Below, piece after piece: positions 37,452 through 46,865 of a stretch of DNA of 64,000 nt. Both the position numbers and the translations under genes were made by a program. This DNA is from Rhizobium sp. P40RR-XXII. Lineage in GTDB: Bacteria; Pseudomonadota; Alphaproteobacteria; Rhizobiales; Rhizobiaceae. Within the stretch, counting starts at the first letter, position 1, and each line of letters opens with the position of its first letter. Below the pieces are notes generated by a model that saw only the letters and a program-made list of their open reading frames with translations, did not search any database and was not told the origin of the DNA. Location: assembly GCF_012641405.1 (NCBI RefSeq), contig NZ_JABAII010000005.1:124001-188000 (forward strand). Reading direction: 5' to 3'.

Positions 37452-38418
37452 TGCGGCGGCACAAGCGGCGACGCGTGCCAGATGGGCTTTCCGAAAAGCT
37501 GGCACGATAGCTGCGGGAAAATGCCGATGCCGAATTGAAGCCGGTCGCATCGGCAATCTCGGCAAAGGAGGCTTTCGTCTCGATGACCTTGCGCCGGGCC
37601 GCATTGAGCCTGAGCGCCAGGTAATGCACATGCGGCGGCGCACCGATGCTCTCCTGGAAGAGCGCTTGCAGATGGCGTGCGCTGACGCCGATGCGACGGG
37701 CAAGACGCGTGAGCACCAGCGGCTGCTCTATATGATCCTCCATCAGGCGAATGGCTTGAGCAACCCGCGGATCCCGCATGCGCAGGCCGGCCGTCGATGG
37801 CGAAAGTTCCGCCGCGCTTTGCGGGCTTGCCGGCTCGTAGATGAACAGGCGGCTCACTTCCAGCGCCAACGAATAGCCCTGCCGCCGCCGGATGATCTCG
37901 AGCATGAGATCGACCGTCGGCAGCGAACCGGCGGTGGTGATCCGCTTGCCGTCGATCACGTAGCGATCCCTGACGGCGCGCACCTGCGGATAGGCGAGCG
38001 CGAAATCGTCGTAGTCCTCCCAGTGGACGGCGGCCGAGACATTGTCGAGCAGGCTTGCTTCAGCAAGCAGCCAGGTGCCGGATTCGATGCCGGCGACCAT
38101 CGACCGGTGACGCGCGGACTGCGACAGCTGCATCTTCAACGCCTGCGTCGCGCTTCGTCGCCAATTGTAGCTCCCAAGCACGAAAAGCGGCGCCGTATCC
38201 GAGGTCGGCCGGAAGCTGGAACATGCAGGCACCGGGATGAGGCTGGTCGTTTCCGCCGGCGATCCATCCGGCGTGAAGAGGCGCCAGCGATAAAGCTCCG
38301 CTCCGGAAATGCGGTTGGCCCCACGCAGCGGCTCGATAACCGAAGCGATCAAAATCAGGTTCGTCTCCGGAAGGATCAAAAGGTCGATGTCGAGTGTCTC
38401 ATTGGCCGATGTCCGCAT
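37426..38418 (-). CDS. GlxA-family AraC-type regulator, CdhR-like (carnitine)
   Basis: A 330-residue protein with an N-terminal class-I glutamine-amidotransferase-like (DJ-1/PfpI) domain (IDLLILPETNLILIASVIEP, VAGIESGTWLLAEASLLDN) and a C-terminal AraC double helix-turn-helix (LVLTRLARRIGVSARHLQAL and ASFAEIADATGFNSASAFSR). CdhR, the carnitine activator of Pseudomonas, has this architecture, and the gene is divergent from a carnitine operon. Start at 38418; the frame runs further upstream into the divergent intergenic region and was rejected there. An imperfect repeat TATCG-N8-CGATA at 38448-38465 may be its site. Confidence 0.85.
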   Translation of the reverse strand: MRTSANETLDIDLLILPETNLILIASVIEPLRGANRISGAELYRWRLFTPDGSPAETTSLIPVPACSSFRPTSDTAPLFVLGSYNWRRSATQALKMQLSQSARHRSMVAGIESGTWLLAEASLLDNVSAAVHWEDYDDFALAYPQVRAVRDRYVIDGKRITTAGSLPTVDLMLEIIRRRQGYSLALEVSRLFIYEPASPQSAAELSPSTAGLRMRDPRVAQAIRLMEDHIEQPLVLTRLARRIGVSARHLQALFQESIGAPPHVHYLALRLNAARRKVIETKASFAEIADATGFNSASAFSRSYRASFSESPSGTRRRLCRRTTPAGEST

Positions 38419-38524
38419 GCAGCATTCCTTCGATCGTTCTGAAACTGTATCGAATTCTTCCGATAATGCAAAGCATGACAGCCTCTCATGGCTCGTAATG
38501 TCCTCAATACGAGGGAGAACAAAA

Positions 38525-39427
38525 ATGCCTCTTGCGATGAACCGCGATGTCTTCATCACCTGTGCTGTGACCGGCGCCGGCGATACGGTTTCGAAATCCA
38601 GCCATGTTCCGATCACTCCCAAGCAGATCGCGGACTCCGCGATCGACGCCGCCAAGGCTGGGGCGGCAGTGGTCCACTGCCATGTCCGCGATCCGGAAAC
38701 GGGCGCTGCCAGCCGCCGCAACGAACTCTATAGGGAAGTCACGGACCGCATCCGTTCGGCCGATGTCGATGTGGTGCTCAATCTGACCGCCGGCATGGGC
38801 GGCGACCTGATTTTCGGCGATGTTGAACGTCCCTTGCCCCTGAACGACAGGGGTACCGACATGGCCGGCGCCACGGAGCGCGTCAGCCATGTTGCCGAAT
38901 GCCTGCCGGAGATCTGTACGCTCGATTGCGGCACGATGAATTTCAGTCTCGGCGACTATGTCATGACCAACACGCCCTCGATGCTGCGGGCGATGGCGAA
39001 GAAGATGACCGACCTCGGCGTTCGCCCCGAAATCGAGGCTTTCGACACCGGTCATCTCTGGTTTGCCAAACAGCTTGCCGAGGAAGGTTTGATTGAGGAC
39101 CCAGTCCTCATCCAGCTCTGCATGGGCATCCCCTGGGGGGCGCCCGATGACCTCAACACCTTTATGGCGATGGTCAATAACGTTCCCAAAAGCTGGACCT
39201 TCTCGGCCTTTTCCATCGGCCGCAACGCCATGGCCTATCCGGCGGCCGCGATCCTTGCCGGCGGCAATGTCCGCGTCGGGCTGGAAGACAATCTCTATGC
39301 CGGAAAGGGGATGCTTGCGACCAATGCGCAGCTCGTCGAAAAGGCGGTGCAGGTGGTGGGAGGCATGGGTGCACGCATCATCGGCCCCGAAGATGTCCGC
39401 AAGAAACTGAAACTGACGAAGCGCTGA
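38525..39427 (+). CDS. Beta-keto acid cleavage enzyme (BKACE, DUF849), probable dehydrocarnitine cleavage enzyme
   Basis: A 300-residue TIM-barrel metalloenzyme. The zinc ligands are in VVHCHVRDP; further family marks are NLTAGMGGD, CTLDCGTMNF, EIEAFDTGHLWFA and RVGLEDNLY. BKACE proteins react a beta-keto acid with acetyl-CoA to give acetoacetate and a CoA thioester. Next to carnitine dehydrogenase, the substrate is 3-dehydrocarnitine and the product betainyl-CoA. Start at 38525 follows AGGGAG. First gene of the long carnitine operon. Confidence 0.9.
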   Translation: MPLAMNRDVFITCAVTGAGDTVSKSSHVPITPKQIADSAIDAAKAGAAVVHCHVRDPETGAASRRNELYREVTDRIRSADVDVVLNLTAGMGGDLIFGDVERPLPLNDRGTDMAGATERVSHVAECLPEICTLDCGTMNFSLGDYVMTNTPSMLRAMAKKMTDLGVRPEIEAFDTGHLWFAKQLAEEGLIEDPVLIQLCMGIPWGAPDDLNTFMAMVNNVPKSWTFSAFSIGRNAMAYPAAAILAGGNVRVGLEDNLYAGKGMLATNAQLVEKAVQVVGGMGARIIGPEDVRKKLKLTKR

Positions 39428-39434
39428 GGCCGCG

Positions 39435-40925
39435 ATGACCAAGATCAACAAGGCGGCCTGCATCGGCGGCGGCGTCATCGGCGGCGGATGGATTGCCCGT
39501 TTCCTGCTGGCGGGCATCGATGTCGATGTCTACGACCCGCATCCGGAAGCAACACGCATCGTCGGCGAAGTCATTGATAATGCAGAAAAAGCCTATGCGA
39601 TGCTGACCGGTGCGCCGCTTCCGCCACGCGGCAAGCTTACATTCAGTGACAAGCTGGAAGCAGCCGTCGATGGCGCCGACTGGATCCAGGAAAGCGTGCC
39701 GGAGCGGCTGGATCTCAAGCGCAATGTGCTGACGCAGATCGATGCGGTCGCGCGGCCGGATGCGCTCATCGGCTCATCGACTTCGGGGCTGCTGCCATCA
39801 GATCTGCAGCGCGACATGCGCCATCCCGAGCGCCTTTTCGTGGCTCATCCCTATAATCCGGTCTACCTGCTGCCGCTCGTCGAGATCGTCGGTGGCGAAA
39901 AGACCAGCGCTGCCACGATCCAGGCTGCGATGGAACGGCTGCCGCCGATCGGCATGAAGGGTGTGCATATCGCCAGGGAGATCGAGGCTTTCGTCGGCGA
40001 CCGCCTGCTGGAAGCGCTCTGGCGCGAGGCGCTATGGCTGATCAAGGACGATATCTGCACCGTCGAGACACTTGACGATGTCATCCGCTATTCCTTCGGC
40101 CTGCGCTGGGCACAGATGGGCCTGTTCCAGACCTATCGCATTGCCGGCGGCGAAGCGGGCATGCGTCACTTCCTGGCGCAGTTCGGTCCCGCCCTACAAT
40201 GGAACTGGACGAAGCTGATGGATGTCGTCGATCTCGACGATGCCCTTGTCGAAAAGATCGGCCAGCAGTCGGACGAACAGGCGGATGGCCTGTCGATCCG
40301 CGAACTCGAGCGTATCCGCGACGAAAATCTCGTCGGCATCCTCCAGAGCCTGAAGGGAAGCCATGGTGGCAAGGGCTGGGGCGCCGGCAAGCTGCTGAAG
40401 GATTTCGAGCAGCAGCTTTGGGCCGCCGGCGGCGGAGAGAAGCGGGAGCTCGACGTTACAAAACCGCTGCGCCTGATCGATACCAAGGTCAGCCCGGCCT
40501 GGGTCGACTATAACGGCCATATGACCGAACATCGCTATCTGCAGGTTTTCGGCGACACATCGGACGCGCTACTGCGCCTGATCGGCGTCGATCTCGACTA
40601 TGTCGAGCGCGGCCGCAGCTACTATACGGTGGAGACCCATATCCGCCATCTCGGCGAGGCCAAGCTCGGACAGGCCATCCATTCGACGGCGCAGATCCTC
40701 GCATCCGATGAAAAGCGGCTGCATGTCTTCCATGCGCTGCACGAGAGCGCGAGCGGCGAGGTGATCGCCACGGCGGAACAGATGCTGCTGCATGTGGATG
40801 CCAAGGCAGGCAAGGCTGTCGCCGCACCGGAGGAGGTGCTGGCGAAGCTAAGGCCGATGTCCGCCGCGCATGCGGACTTGCCGGTGCCGGAGGGCGCGGG
40901 CCGTCACGTGGGACAAAAACGCTAG
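39435..40925 (+). CDS. L-carnitine dehydrogenase fused to a betainyl-CoA thioesterase
   Basis: A 496-residue fusion. Residues about 1-320 are a 3-hydroxyacyl-CoA-dehydrogenase-like enzyme (Rossmann IGGGVIGGGWIARFLLAG, SSTSGLLPSDLQ, HPYNPVYLLPLVEIVGG). Residues about 350-480 are a hot-dog thioesterase (PAWVDYNGHMTEHRYLQVFG). The first half oxidises L-carnitine to 3-dehydrocarnitine with NAD+; the second can hydrolyse the betainyl-CoA made by BKACE to glycine betaine and CoA. This fusion is known in rhizobial carnitine catabolism. The two domains thus flank the BKACE step. Confidence 0.92.
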   Translation: MTKINKAACIGGGVIGGGWIARFLLAGIDVDVYDPHPEATRIVGEVIDNAEKAYAMLTGAPLPPRGKLTFSDKLEAAVDGADWIQESVPERLDLKRNVLTQIDAVARPDALIGSSTSGLLPSDLQRDMRHPERLFVAHPYNPVYLLPLVEIVGGEKTSAATIQAAMERLPPIGMKGVHIAREIEAFVGDRLLEALWREALWLIKDDICTVETLDDVIRYSFGLRWAQMGLFQTYRIAGGEAGMRHFLAQFGPALQWNWTKLMDVVDLDDALVEKIGQQSDEQADGLSIRELERIRDENLVGILQSLKGSHGGKGWGAGKLLKDFEQQLWAAGGGEKRELDVTKPLRLIDTKVSPAWVDYNGHMTEHRYLQVFGDTSDALLRLIGVDLDYVERGRSYYTVETHIRHLGEAKLGQAIHSTAQILASDEKRLHVFHALHESASGEVIATAEQMLLHVDAKAGKAVAAPEEVLAKLRPMSAAHADLPVPEGAGRHVGQKR

Positions 40926-40937
40926 GAGGAGGCGATC

Positions 40938-42098
40938 GTGAATTTCGGACTCAGCGAAGAACAGGAGATGATCGTCAAGACGGTCAGGGACTTCGTGGAG
41001 ACGGAGATCTATCCGCACGAAAACGAGGTTGAGCGCACCGGCCTCGTGCCGCCTGAAATCGGCGACGAGATCCGGCGCAAATGTATCGAGCTCGGCTTTT
41101 ATGCCTGCAATTTCCCCGAGGAAATCGGCGGCGCCGGCCTCGATCACCTGACCTTCACCCTCGTCGAGCGCGAGCTTGGTCGTGGTTCCCTTGGCCTCAC
41201 CGTCTTCTTCGGCCGCCCATCCGGCATTCTGATGGCCTGCGAGGGCGAGCAGCGCGAGCGCTATCTCCTGCCGGCGGTGCGCGGCGAAAAAGTGGATGCG
41301 CTCGCAATCACCGAACCGGACGCCGGCTCCGACATGCGCGGCATGAAATGCGCAGCACGGCAGGATGGTGATGATTTCGTGCTCAACGGCACGAAGCATT
41401 TCATCTCGCACGCCGATGTCGCGGATTTCGTCATCGTTTTTGCCGCCACCGGCGAGGAGGAGACGCATAGGGGCGTCAAGAAGAAGATCACCGCTTTCCT
41501 GGTCGATCGTGGCACGCCGGGCTTCGAGATCCTCAGAGGTTATGACTCGGTTTCCCACCGCGGCTACCACAATTCCATCTTGAACTTCACCGATTGCCGC
41601 CTCTCCAAATCGCAGGTGCTGGGCGAGGTGCATCGCGGCTTCGATCTTGCCAACCAGTGGCTCTACGGGACGCGCCTGACGGTGGCCGCGACCTGTGTCG
41701 GCCGGGCTCGCCGCACCTTCGACCTCGCCCTGCCCTATGCCGCCGAGCGCAAGCAATTCGGCAAGCCGATCGGCGCCAATCAAGGCGTGTCGTTCAAGCT
41801 TGCCGATATGATCACCGAGATCGACGCCGCCGACCTCCTGACGCTGTCGGCCGCCTGGAAGCTCGATGCCGGCATCCCGGCCAATCGCGAGATCGCCTCG
41901 GCGAAGCTCTATGCCTCGGAAATGCTCGCCCGCGTCACCGACGAGGCGATCCAGATCTTCGGCGGCATGGGACTGATGGACGACCTGCCGCTCGCCCGCT
42001 TCTGGCGCGATGCCCGCGTCGAGCGCATCTGGGACGGCACTTCGGAAATCCAGCGGCACATCATCAGCCGCGACCTGCTTCGGCCGTTCGGAGCATGA
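40938..42098 (+). CDS. Acyl-CoA dehydrogenase, candidate gamma-butyrobetainyl-CoA dehydrogenase
   Basis: A 386-residue flavoprotein with the standard ACAD layout: LTFTLVERELGRGSLG, ALAITEPDAGSDMRGM (FAD/substrate region), RKQFG-like ERKQFGKPIG, and EAIQIFGGMGLMDD followed by IWDGTSEIQRHIISRDLL near the C-terminus with the usual catalytic-base region. Related to CaiA. In this operon it could oxidise gamma-butyrobetainyl-CoA to crotonobetainyl-CoA, or work on another short-chain acyl-CoA. RBS GGAGGA precedes the GTG/ATG start region. Confidence 0.85.
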   Translation: MNFGLSEEQEMIVKTVRDFVETEIYPHENEVERTGLVPPEIGDEIRRKCIELGFYACNFPEEIGGAGLDHLTFTLVERELGRGSLGLTVFFGRPSGILMACEGEQRERYLLPAVRGEKVDALAITEPDAGSDMRGMKCAARQDGDDFVLNGTKHFISHADVADFVIVFAATGEEETHRGVKKKITAFLVDRGTPGFEILRGYDSVSHRGYHNSILNFTDCRLSKSQVLGEVHRGFDLANQWLYGTRLTVAATCVGRARRTFDLALPYAAERKQFGKPIGANQGVSFKLADMITEIDAADLLTLSAAWKLDAGIPANREIASAKLYASEMLARVTDEAIQIFGGMGLMDDLPLARFWRDARVERIWDGTSEIQRHIISRDLLRPFGA

Positions 42099-42102
42099 AC
42101 CC

Positions 42103-44160
42103 ATGACACAGCGCTCGCTCGACCGCCTGATCCGACCCGGAACGATCGCCGTCTTCGGCGGTAGAGAGGCGCGGCGCGTCATCGAGCAATGCGACCGTAT
42201 GGGGTTTGCCGGCGAGATCTGGCCGGTGCATCCGACACAGGAAAGCGTGCTCGGCCGCCGCTGTTATCGGTCGGTCGCCGAGTTGCCTGATGCGCCGGAC
42301 GCAGCCTTCGTCGGCGTCAACCGCACGCTGACCATCGATATCGTCCGTGATCTAGCAGCCAGAGGCGCCGGCGGCGCCGTCTGCTACGCCTCCGGCTTCA
42401 GCGAAGCGGTTGCCGAACTGGCTGATGGGGCGGATCTGCAGCGCTTTCTCGTCGAAGCGGCGGGCGCCATGCCGATCGTCGGGCCGAATTGCTACGGCAT
42501 GATCAACGGCCTGGACGGTGCCCTGCTCTGGCCGGATCAGCATGGCGTCGTGCGCAGCGAGCGCGGCGTTGCCATCCTTACCCAATCCTCCAATATCGCC
42601 ATCAATTTGAGCATGCAGAGGCGCGGCCTGCCCATCAGCTATCTGATGACGGCAGGCAATCAGGCGCAGACGGGCCTATCGAATCTCGCCCATGCTGTCC
42701 TGGAAGACCCGCGCGTCACGGCGGTCGGCCTGCATATCGAAGGCTTCGGTGACATCCGGGCTCTGGAGGCACTTGCAAAACGCGCCCGAGAGCTGAAGAA
42801 GCCTGTCATAGCGTTGAAGGTCGGCAAATCCGAGCAGGCGCAGCGTGCCACCGTTTCGCACACGGCCTCGCTCGCCGGCAGTGATGCGGTGGCCAGCGCC
42901 GTTCTCGATCGCCTCGGCATCGGTCGTGTCGCGACGCTGCCGGAACTCATCGAAACGCTGAAACTCCTGCATGTCGCGGGTCCGCTCGACAGCAATGCGA
43001 TCTCCTCGATGAGCTGTTCGGGCGGCGAGGCATCGCTGATGGCCGATGCCGCCGTCGGCCGCGATGTCGCGTTCCGCGCCTTGAAAGCCGAACAGCTGCC
43101 CGCCCTGCGCGCGAGCCTCGGCCAGATGGTGACGCTTGCCAATCCGCTCGACTACCACACCTTCGTCTGGGGCGATCTTGCGCGGCAGACGGAGGCTTTC
43201 AGCGCCATGTTCGCCGGCGGCTATGCCCTCAATCTCCTCGTACTCGACTTCCCGCGAGAGGACCGCTGTGACGGCGCCGATTGGATGATCACCGTTTCGG
43301 CCGTTGCTGCCGCCGCAAAACAAACCGGTGCGCGCGCCGGCATCCTGGCGACGCTGCCCGAAAACATGCCGGAGGCAATCGCGCAGCAACTGATCGAGGC
43401 CGGCATCGTGCCGCTTTGCGGCATCAGCGAGGCGCTGGCGGCAGTCGACATTGCCAGCCGGATCGCTCATGCCTGGAAGCGACCGCAACCCTTGCCGCTT
43501 CTCAGCACGGCGGCCAACTCGGGCGAAATCGAGACCCTGAGCGAGGCAGCCGCCAAGGCCGAACTTGCAGCCGCAGGCCTTGCGGTGCCGCGCGGCAAGA
43601 CTGCCATGACGGCAAGCGATGCAGCCAATTGTGCGGAGCAACTCGGATTCCCCGTCGCACTCAAGGCGCTTGGCATAGAACACAAATCCGATGTCGGCGC
43701 CGTCAAGCTCAACCTATGGGATAGGAATGCTGTCAGAGACGCGGCCGAAGGCATGGCTTCTGTCGCACGTGGCTTCCTCGTCGAAAAGATGATCGACCGT
43801 CCGCTCGCGGAACTGATCGTTGGCGCAGCCCGTGATCCGGTCGTCGGCCTCACCCTGACAGTCGGTGCCGGCGGAATCCTGGTGGAACTACTTGAAGATT
43901 CCGTCGTTTTGCCGCTTCCGGTGACGAAAGCCGAGGTCTTGGAGCGGATTTCGCGGCTGAAGGTCCGGAAATTGATCGAAGGCTATCGCGGGAATCCCGG
44001 AAGCAGCCTCGAAATCGTTGCCGACGCCGTCCTATCAGCGGCAGAATATGTCGTAAAGAACGCCGCACAGCTTGAAGAACTGGACATTAATCCATTGATG
44101 GTCCTATCAGAATCTCGCGGCGTCATCGCCGCGGATGCTCTCATCCGGCGAAGGAGGTAG
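42103..44160 (+). CDS. ADP-forming acyl-CoA synthetase (acetate-CoA ligase family), candidate betaine-CoA ligase
   Basis: A 685-residue fused alpha-beta NDP-forming acyl-CoA ligase. The N-terminal CoA-binding domain begins GTIAVFGGREARRVIEQCDR. The ligase domain carries the phospho-histidine region TVSHTASLAGSDA. The C-terminal ATP-grasp domain includes GFPVALKALGIEHKSDVGAV and ELDINPLMVL. CoA activation of gamma-butyrobetaine, crotonobetaine or carnitine usually depends on an AMP-forming CaiC-type enzyme; here the ADP-forming type may do so. Start at 42103, four bases after the dehydrogenase stop. Confidence 0.85.
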   Translation: MTQRSLDRLIRPGTIAVFGGREARRVIEQCDRMGFAGEIWPVHPTQESVLGRRCYRSVAELPDAPDAAFVGVNRTLTIDIVRDLAARGAGGAVCYASGFSEAVAELADGADLQRFLVEAAGAMPIVGPNCYGMINGLDGALLWPDQHGVVRSERGVAILTQSSNIAINLSMQRRGLPISYLMTAGNQAQTGLSNLAHAVLEDPRVTAVGLHIEGFGDIRALEALAKRARELKKPVIALKVGKSEQAQRATVSHTASLAGSDAVASAVLDRLGIGRVATLPELIETLKLLHVAGPLDSNAISSMSCSGGEASLMADAAVGRDVAFRALKAEQLPALRASLGQMVTLANPLDYHTFVWGDLARQTEAFSAMFAGGYALNLLVLDFPREDRCDGADWMITVSAVAAAAKQTGARAGILATLPENMPEAIAQQLIEAGIVPLCGISEALAAVDIASRIAHAWKRPQPLPLLSTAANSGEIETLSEAAAKAELAAAGLAVPRGKTAMTASDAANCAEQLGFPVALKALGIEHKSDVGAVKLNLWDRNAVRDAAEGMASVARGFLVEKMIDRPLAELIVGAARDPVVGLTLTVGAGGILVELLEDSVVLPLPVTKAEVLERISRLKVRKLIEGYRGNPGSSLEIVADAVLSAAEYVVKNAAQLEELDINPLMVLSESRGVIAADALIRRRR

Positions 44161-44166
44161 CAGAAG

Positions 44167-44949
44167 TTGCAAGACCCCATTCGAACCCGATGCGACAACG
44201 GCATCCTGGAGGTGACGATCGATCGACCGAAGGCGAATGCCATCGATCTGGCGACGAGCCGGCAGATGGGGCTGATCTTCCGCGACTTCCGCGACAATCC
44301 CGATCTGCGCGTCGCCATCGTCACAGGCGCGGGCGAGAAATTCTTTTCTGCCGGCTGGGATTTGAAGGCCGCCGCCGATGGTGATGCGGTCGATGGCGAC
44401 TATGGCATCGGCGGTTTCGGCGGCCTGCAGGAATTGCGCGATCTCAATAAGCCCCTCATCTGCGCCGTCAACGGCATCTGTTGCGGCGGCGGGCTCGAAA
44501 TAGCGCTTTCGACCGATCTGATCATTGCCGCCGCCCATGCAACTTTTGCTTTGCCGGAAATCCGCTCGGGCACCGTTGCCGATGCGGCATCGATCAAGTT
44601 GCCGAAGCGCATCCCCTACCACATCGCGATGGACATGCTGCTGACCGGTCGTTGGCTGAACGTCGAAGAGGCGCATCGCTGGGGCTTCGTCAACGAGATC
44701 GTCCTGGCCGACAAGCTGATGGACAGGGCATGGGAACTCGCCCGCCTGCTCGCAAGCGGGCCACCGCTCGTTTACGCGGCGATCAAGGAAATCGTTCGCG
44801 AAGCGGAGGGCACGACATTCCAGACGGCCATGAATAAGATCACCAAGCGGCAGTTTGCGACCGTCGACGCCCTTTATTCAAGCGAGGATCAATTGGAAGG
44901 CGCACGGGCTTTCGCGGAGAAGCGAGCCCCAATCTGGAAAGGAAAGTAG
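44167..44949 (+). CDS. Enoyl-CoA hydratase/isomerase, candidate crotonobetainyl-CoA hydratase (CaiD-like)
   Basis: A 260-residue crotonase. The oxyanion-hole segments are GAGEKFFSAGWDLKAA and ICAVNGICCGGGLEIALSTD, and the catalytic glutamate region is ALPEIRSGTVADAASIKLPK. SAGWDLK is the CaiD-like form of this motif. It would add water to crotonobetainyl-CoA to give carnitinyl-CoA. The start is a TTG at 44167 with GGAGG nine bases upstream. Confidence 0.85.
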   Translation: MQDPIRTRCDNGILEVTIDRPKANAIDLATSRQMGLIFRDFRDNPDLRVAIVTGAGEKFFSAGWDLKAAADGDAVDGDYGIGGFGGLQELRDLNKPLICAVNGICCGGGLEIALSTDLIIAAAHATFALPEIRSGTVADAASIKLPKRIPYHIAMDMLLTGRWLNVEEAHRWGFVNEIVLADKLMDRAWELARLLASGPPLVYAAIKEIVREAEGTTFQTAMNKITKRQFATVDALYSSEDQLEGARAFAEKRAPIWKGK

Positions 44950-45077
44950 AGCCGGCGACAACCGCAGCATTTTCCCGCATGATCGCGGGCAGCAGGCTTC
45001 AGGCGGAAGAGGAAACCGCGACGTGAAGTGGCTTGCCCGGGAGTTTTGTCAACACGGCAAGAAGAAGGAACAGGGGA

Positions 45078-46667
45078 ATGAACGACTATACGAAATATCT
45101 GGCAAGCCGCGTCACGGCGGGCGGCCTCAGCCGCCGCGAATTCATGGGACGCGCAATGGCAGTGGGCGTGACTTTAACGCTCGCCGACAAACTCTTTACC
45201 GAAAGCGCAATGGCAGCCGAACCGAAACGCGGCGGTCATCTGAAGCTTGGCCTGGAAGGCGGCGCCGCGACCGATTCCAAGGATCCGGCGAAATTCCTGT
45301 CTCAGGTCATGTTCTGCATTGGCCGCTGCTGGGGCGACATGCTGGTGGAATCCCACCCGCTGACCGGTGCAGCCGTTCCGTCGCTCGCAGAATCCTGGGA
45401 GCCGTCGAAGGATGCCGCCACTTGGACCTTCAAGATCCGCAAGGGCGTCAAGTTCCACAACGGCAAGGATCTGACGATCGACGACGTCGTCGCCACGCTC
45501 AAGCGTCATACGGATGCAAAATCGGAATCGGGCGCGCTCGGCGTCGTGAAGTCGATCAAGGAGATCAAGGCCGACGGCGACAACCTCGTCCTGACGCTGA
45601 CCGAAGGCAACGCCGACATGCCGTTGCTCCTGACCGACTATCACCTCGTCATCCAGCCGAATGGCGGCTATGACGACCCCCTCGCCTCGATCGGCACCGG
45701 CCCCTACAAGCAGGTTAGCTTCGAACCCGGCGTGCGCGCCACGTTCGAGCGCAACAAGGACGACTGGCGCACGGACCGCGGCTTCGTCGATTCGGTCGAG
45801 ATCATCTGCATGAACGATGCGACGGCGCGTATCGCCGCCCTGTCGTCCGGTCAGGTCCACTACATCAACCGTGTCGATCCGAAGACGGTAGATCTTCTGA
45901 AACGCGCGCCGACCGTCGAGATTCTCTCTACCGCCGGCCGCGGCCATTACGTCTTCATCATGCATTGCGACAAGGCGCCCTTCGACAACAACGACCTGCG
46001 CCTGGCGCTGAAATACGCCATGGACCGCGAGACCATGGTCAAGAAGATCCTCGGCGGCTACGGCAAGGTCGGCAACGACTTCCCGATCAACAGCACTTAT
46101 GCCCTCTTCCCCGATGGCATCGAGCAGCGCGCCTACGACCCCGACAAGGCCTCCTTCCACTACAAGAAATCCGGCCACAGCGGATCGGTGCTGCTGCGCA
46201 CATCGGAAGTTGCCTTCCCCGGTGCCGTCGATGCGGCGGTGCTTTACCAGGAAAGCTGCAAGAAGGCCGGCATCAACATCGAGGTCAAGCGCGAGCCGGG
46301 CGACGGCTACTGGACGAACGTCTGGAACGTCCAGCCCTTCTCCACCTCCTACTGGGGCGGACGTCCGACGCAGGACCAGATGTATTCCACCGCCTATCTG
46401 TCGACGGCGGACTGGAACGACACGCGCTTCAAGCGTCCGGACTTCGACAAGCTGCTGCTTCAGGCCCGTTCCGAACTGGACGAGGCCAAGCGCAAGGAGC
46501 TTTATCGCGCCATGGCGATGATGGTGCGCGACGAAGGCGGAGTCATCCTGCCGATGTTCAACGATTTCGTAAACGCCTCCACCAAGCAGGTGAAGGGCTA
46601 CGTCCACGATATCGGCAACGACATGTCGAACGGCTACGTCGCCACCCGCGTCTGGCTAGAGGCCTGA
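45078..46667 (+). CDS. Family-5 ABC solute-binding protein with Tat signal
   Basis: A 529-residue periplasmic protein. A twin-arginine signal (LSRREFMGRAMAVG) is cleaved after MAA. The SBP_bac_5 fold follows: LKLGLEGGAATDSKDPAKF, LAESWEPSKDAATWTFKIRK, and DWRTDRGFVDSVEIICMNDAT. Family 5 normally carries peptides, nickel or opines. In this operon it may bring in carnitine, butyrobetaine or an acylated or peptide-linked form. The Tat signal means it folds before export. Start at 45078 (AGGGG site). A close paralogue is encoded at 51290. Confidence 0.88.
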   Translation: MNDYTKYLASRVTAGGLSRREFMGRAMAVGVTLTLADKLFTESAMAAEPKRGGHLKLGLEGGAATDSKDPAKFLSQVMFCIGRCWGDMLVESHPLTGAAVPSLAESWEPSKDAATWTFKIRKGVKFHNGKDLTIDDVVATLKRHTDAKSESGALGVVKSIKEIKADGDNLVLTLTEGNADMPLLLTDYHLVIQPNGGYDDPLASIGTGPYKQVSFEPGVRATFERNKDDWRTDRGFVDSVEIICMNDATARIAALSSGQVHYINRVDPKTVDLLKRAPTVEILSTAGRGHYVFIMHCDKAPFDNNDLRLALKYAMDRETMVKKILGGYGKVGNDFPINSTYALFPDGIEQRAYDPDKASFHYKKSGHSGSVLLRTSEVAFPGAVDAAVLYQESCKKAGINIEVKREPGDGYWTNVWNVQPFSTSYWGGRPTQDQMYSTAYLSTADWNDTRFKRPDFDKLLLQARSELDEAKRKELYRAMAMMVRDEGGVILPMFNDFVNASTKQVKGYVHDIGNDMSNGYVATRVWLEA

Positions 46668-46710
46668 TGCCCGAAGCCGGGCGAAAACGCCCTCATCTCT
46701 GACGCAGCCG

Positions 46711-46735
46711 GGACCGCGGAAGCCTTTCGCGGTCC
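46711..46735 (+). other. Stem-loop after the Tat binding-protein gene
   Basis: GGACCGCG / CGCGGTCC is a perfect eight-base-pair stem with a nine-base loop, about 45 bases past the stop. It has no T run. Confidence 0.55.
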
Positions 46736-46809
46736 TCCCGACGTTTCAAGCAATTCCAGGAAAAGTGCGCAGCAGTTTTCCGTCCGGAATCGCGTAAAAC
46801 AACAAGATT

Positions 46810-46846
46810 GAGCGGTTCGACGGTTCCTTCAAACCCCGAACCGCTC
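46810..46846 (+). other. Second stem-loop upstream of the DppB-like permease
   Basis: GAGCGGTTCG / CGAACCGCTC is a perfect ten-base-pair stem in the leader of the permease gene, ending about 20 bases before the start codon. It may limit translation or mark a processing site. Confidence 0.5.
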
Positions 46847-46865
46847 CAAGCGAGAGGCATCGGCC

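Noticed and set aside
38309-38524. Upstream extension of the BKACE frame and, on the other strand, of the GlxA-type regulator frame to 38721
   Set aside because: Both extend into the divergent gene. Ribosome-binding sites and family sequence support 38525 and 38418 as starts.
42010-42102. Extended start of the ADP-forming ligase inside the acyl-CoA dehydrogenase gene
   Set aside because: The ligase family starts at the ATG at 42103, four bases after the dehydrogenase stop.
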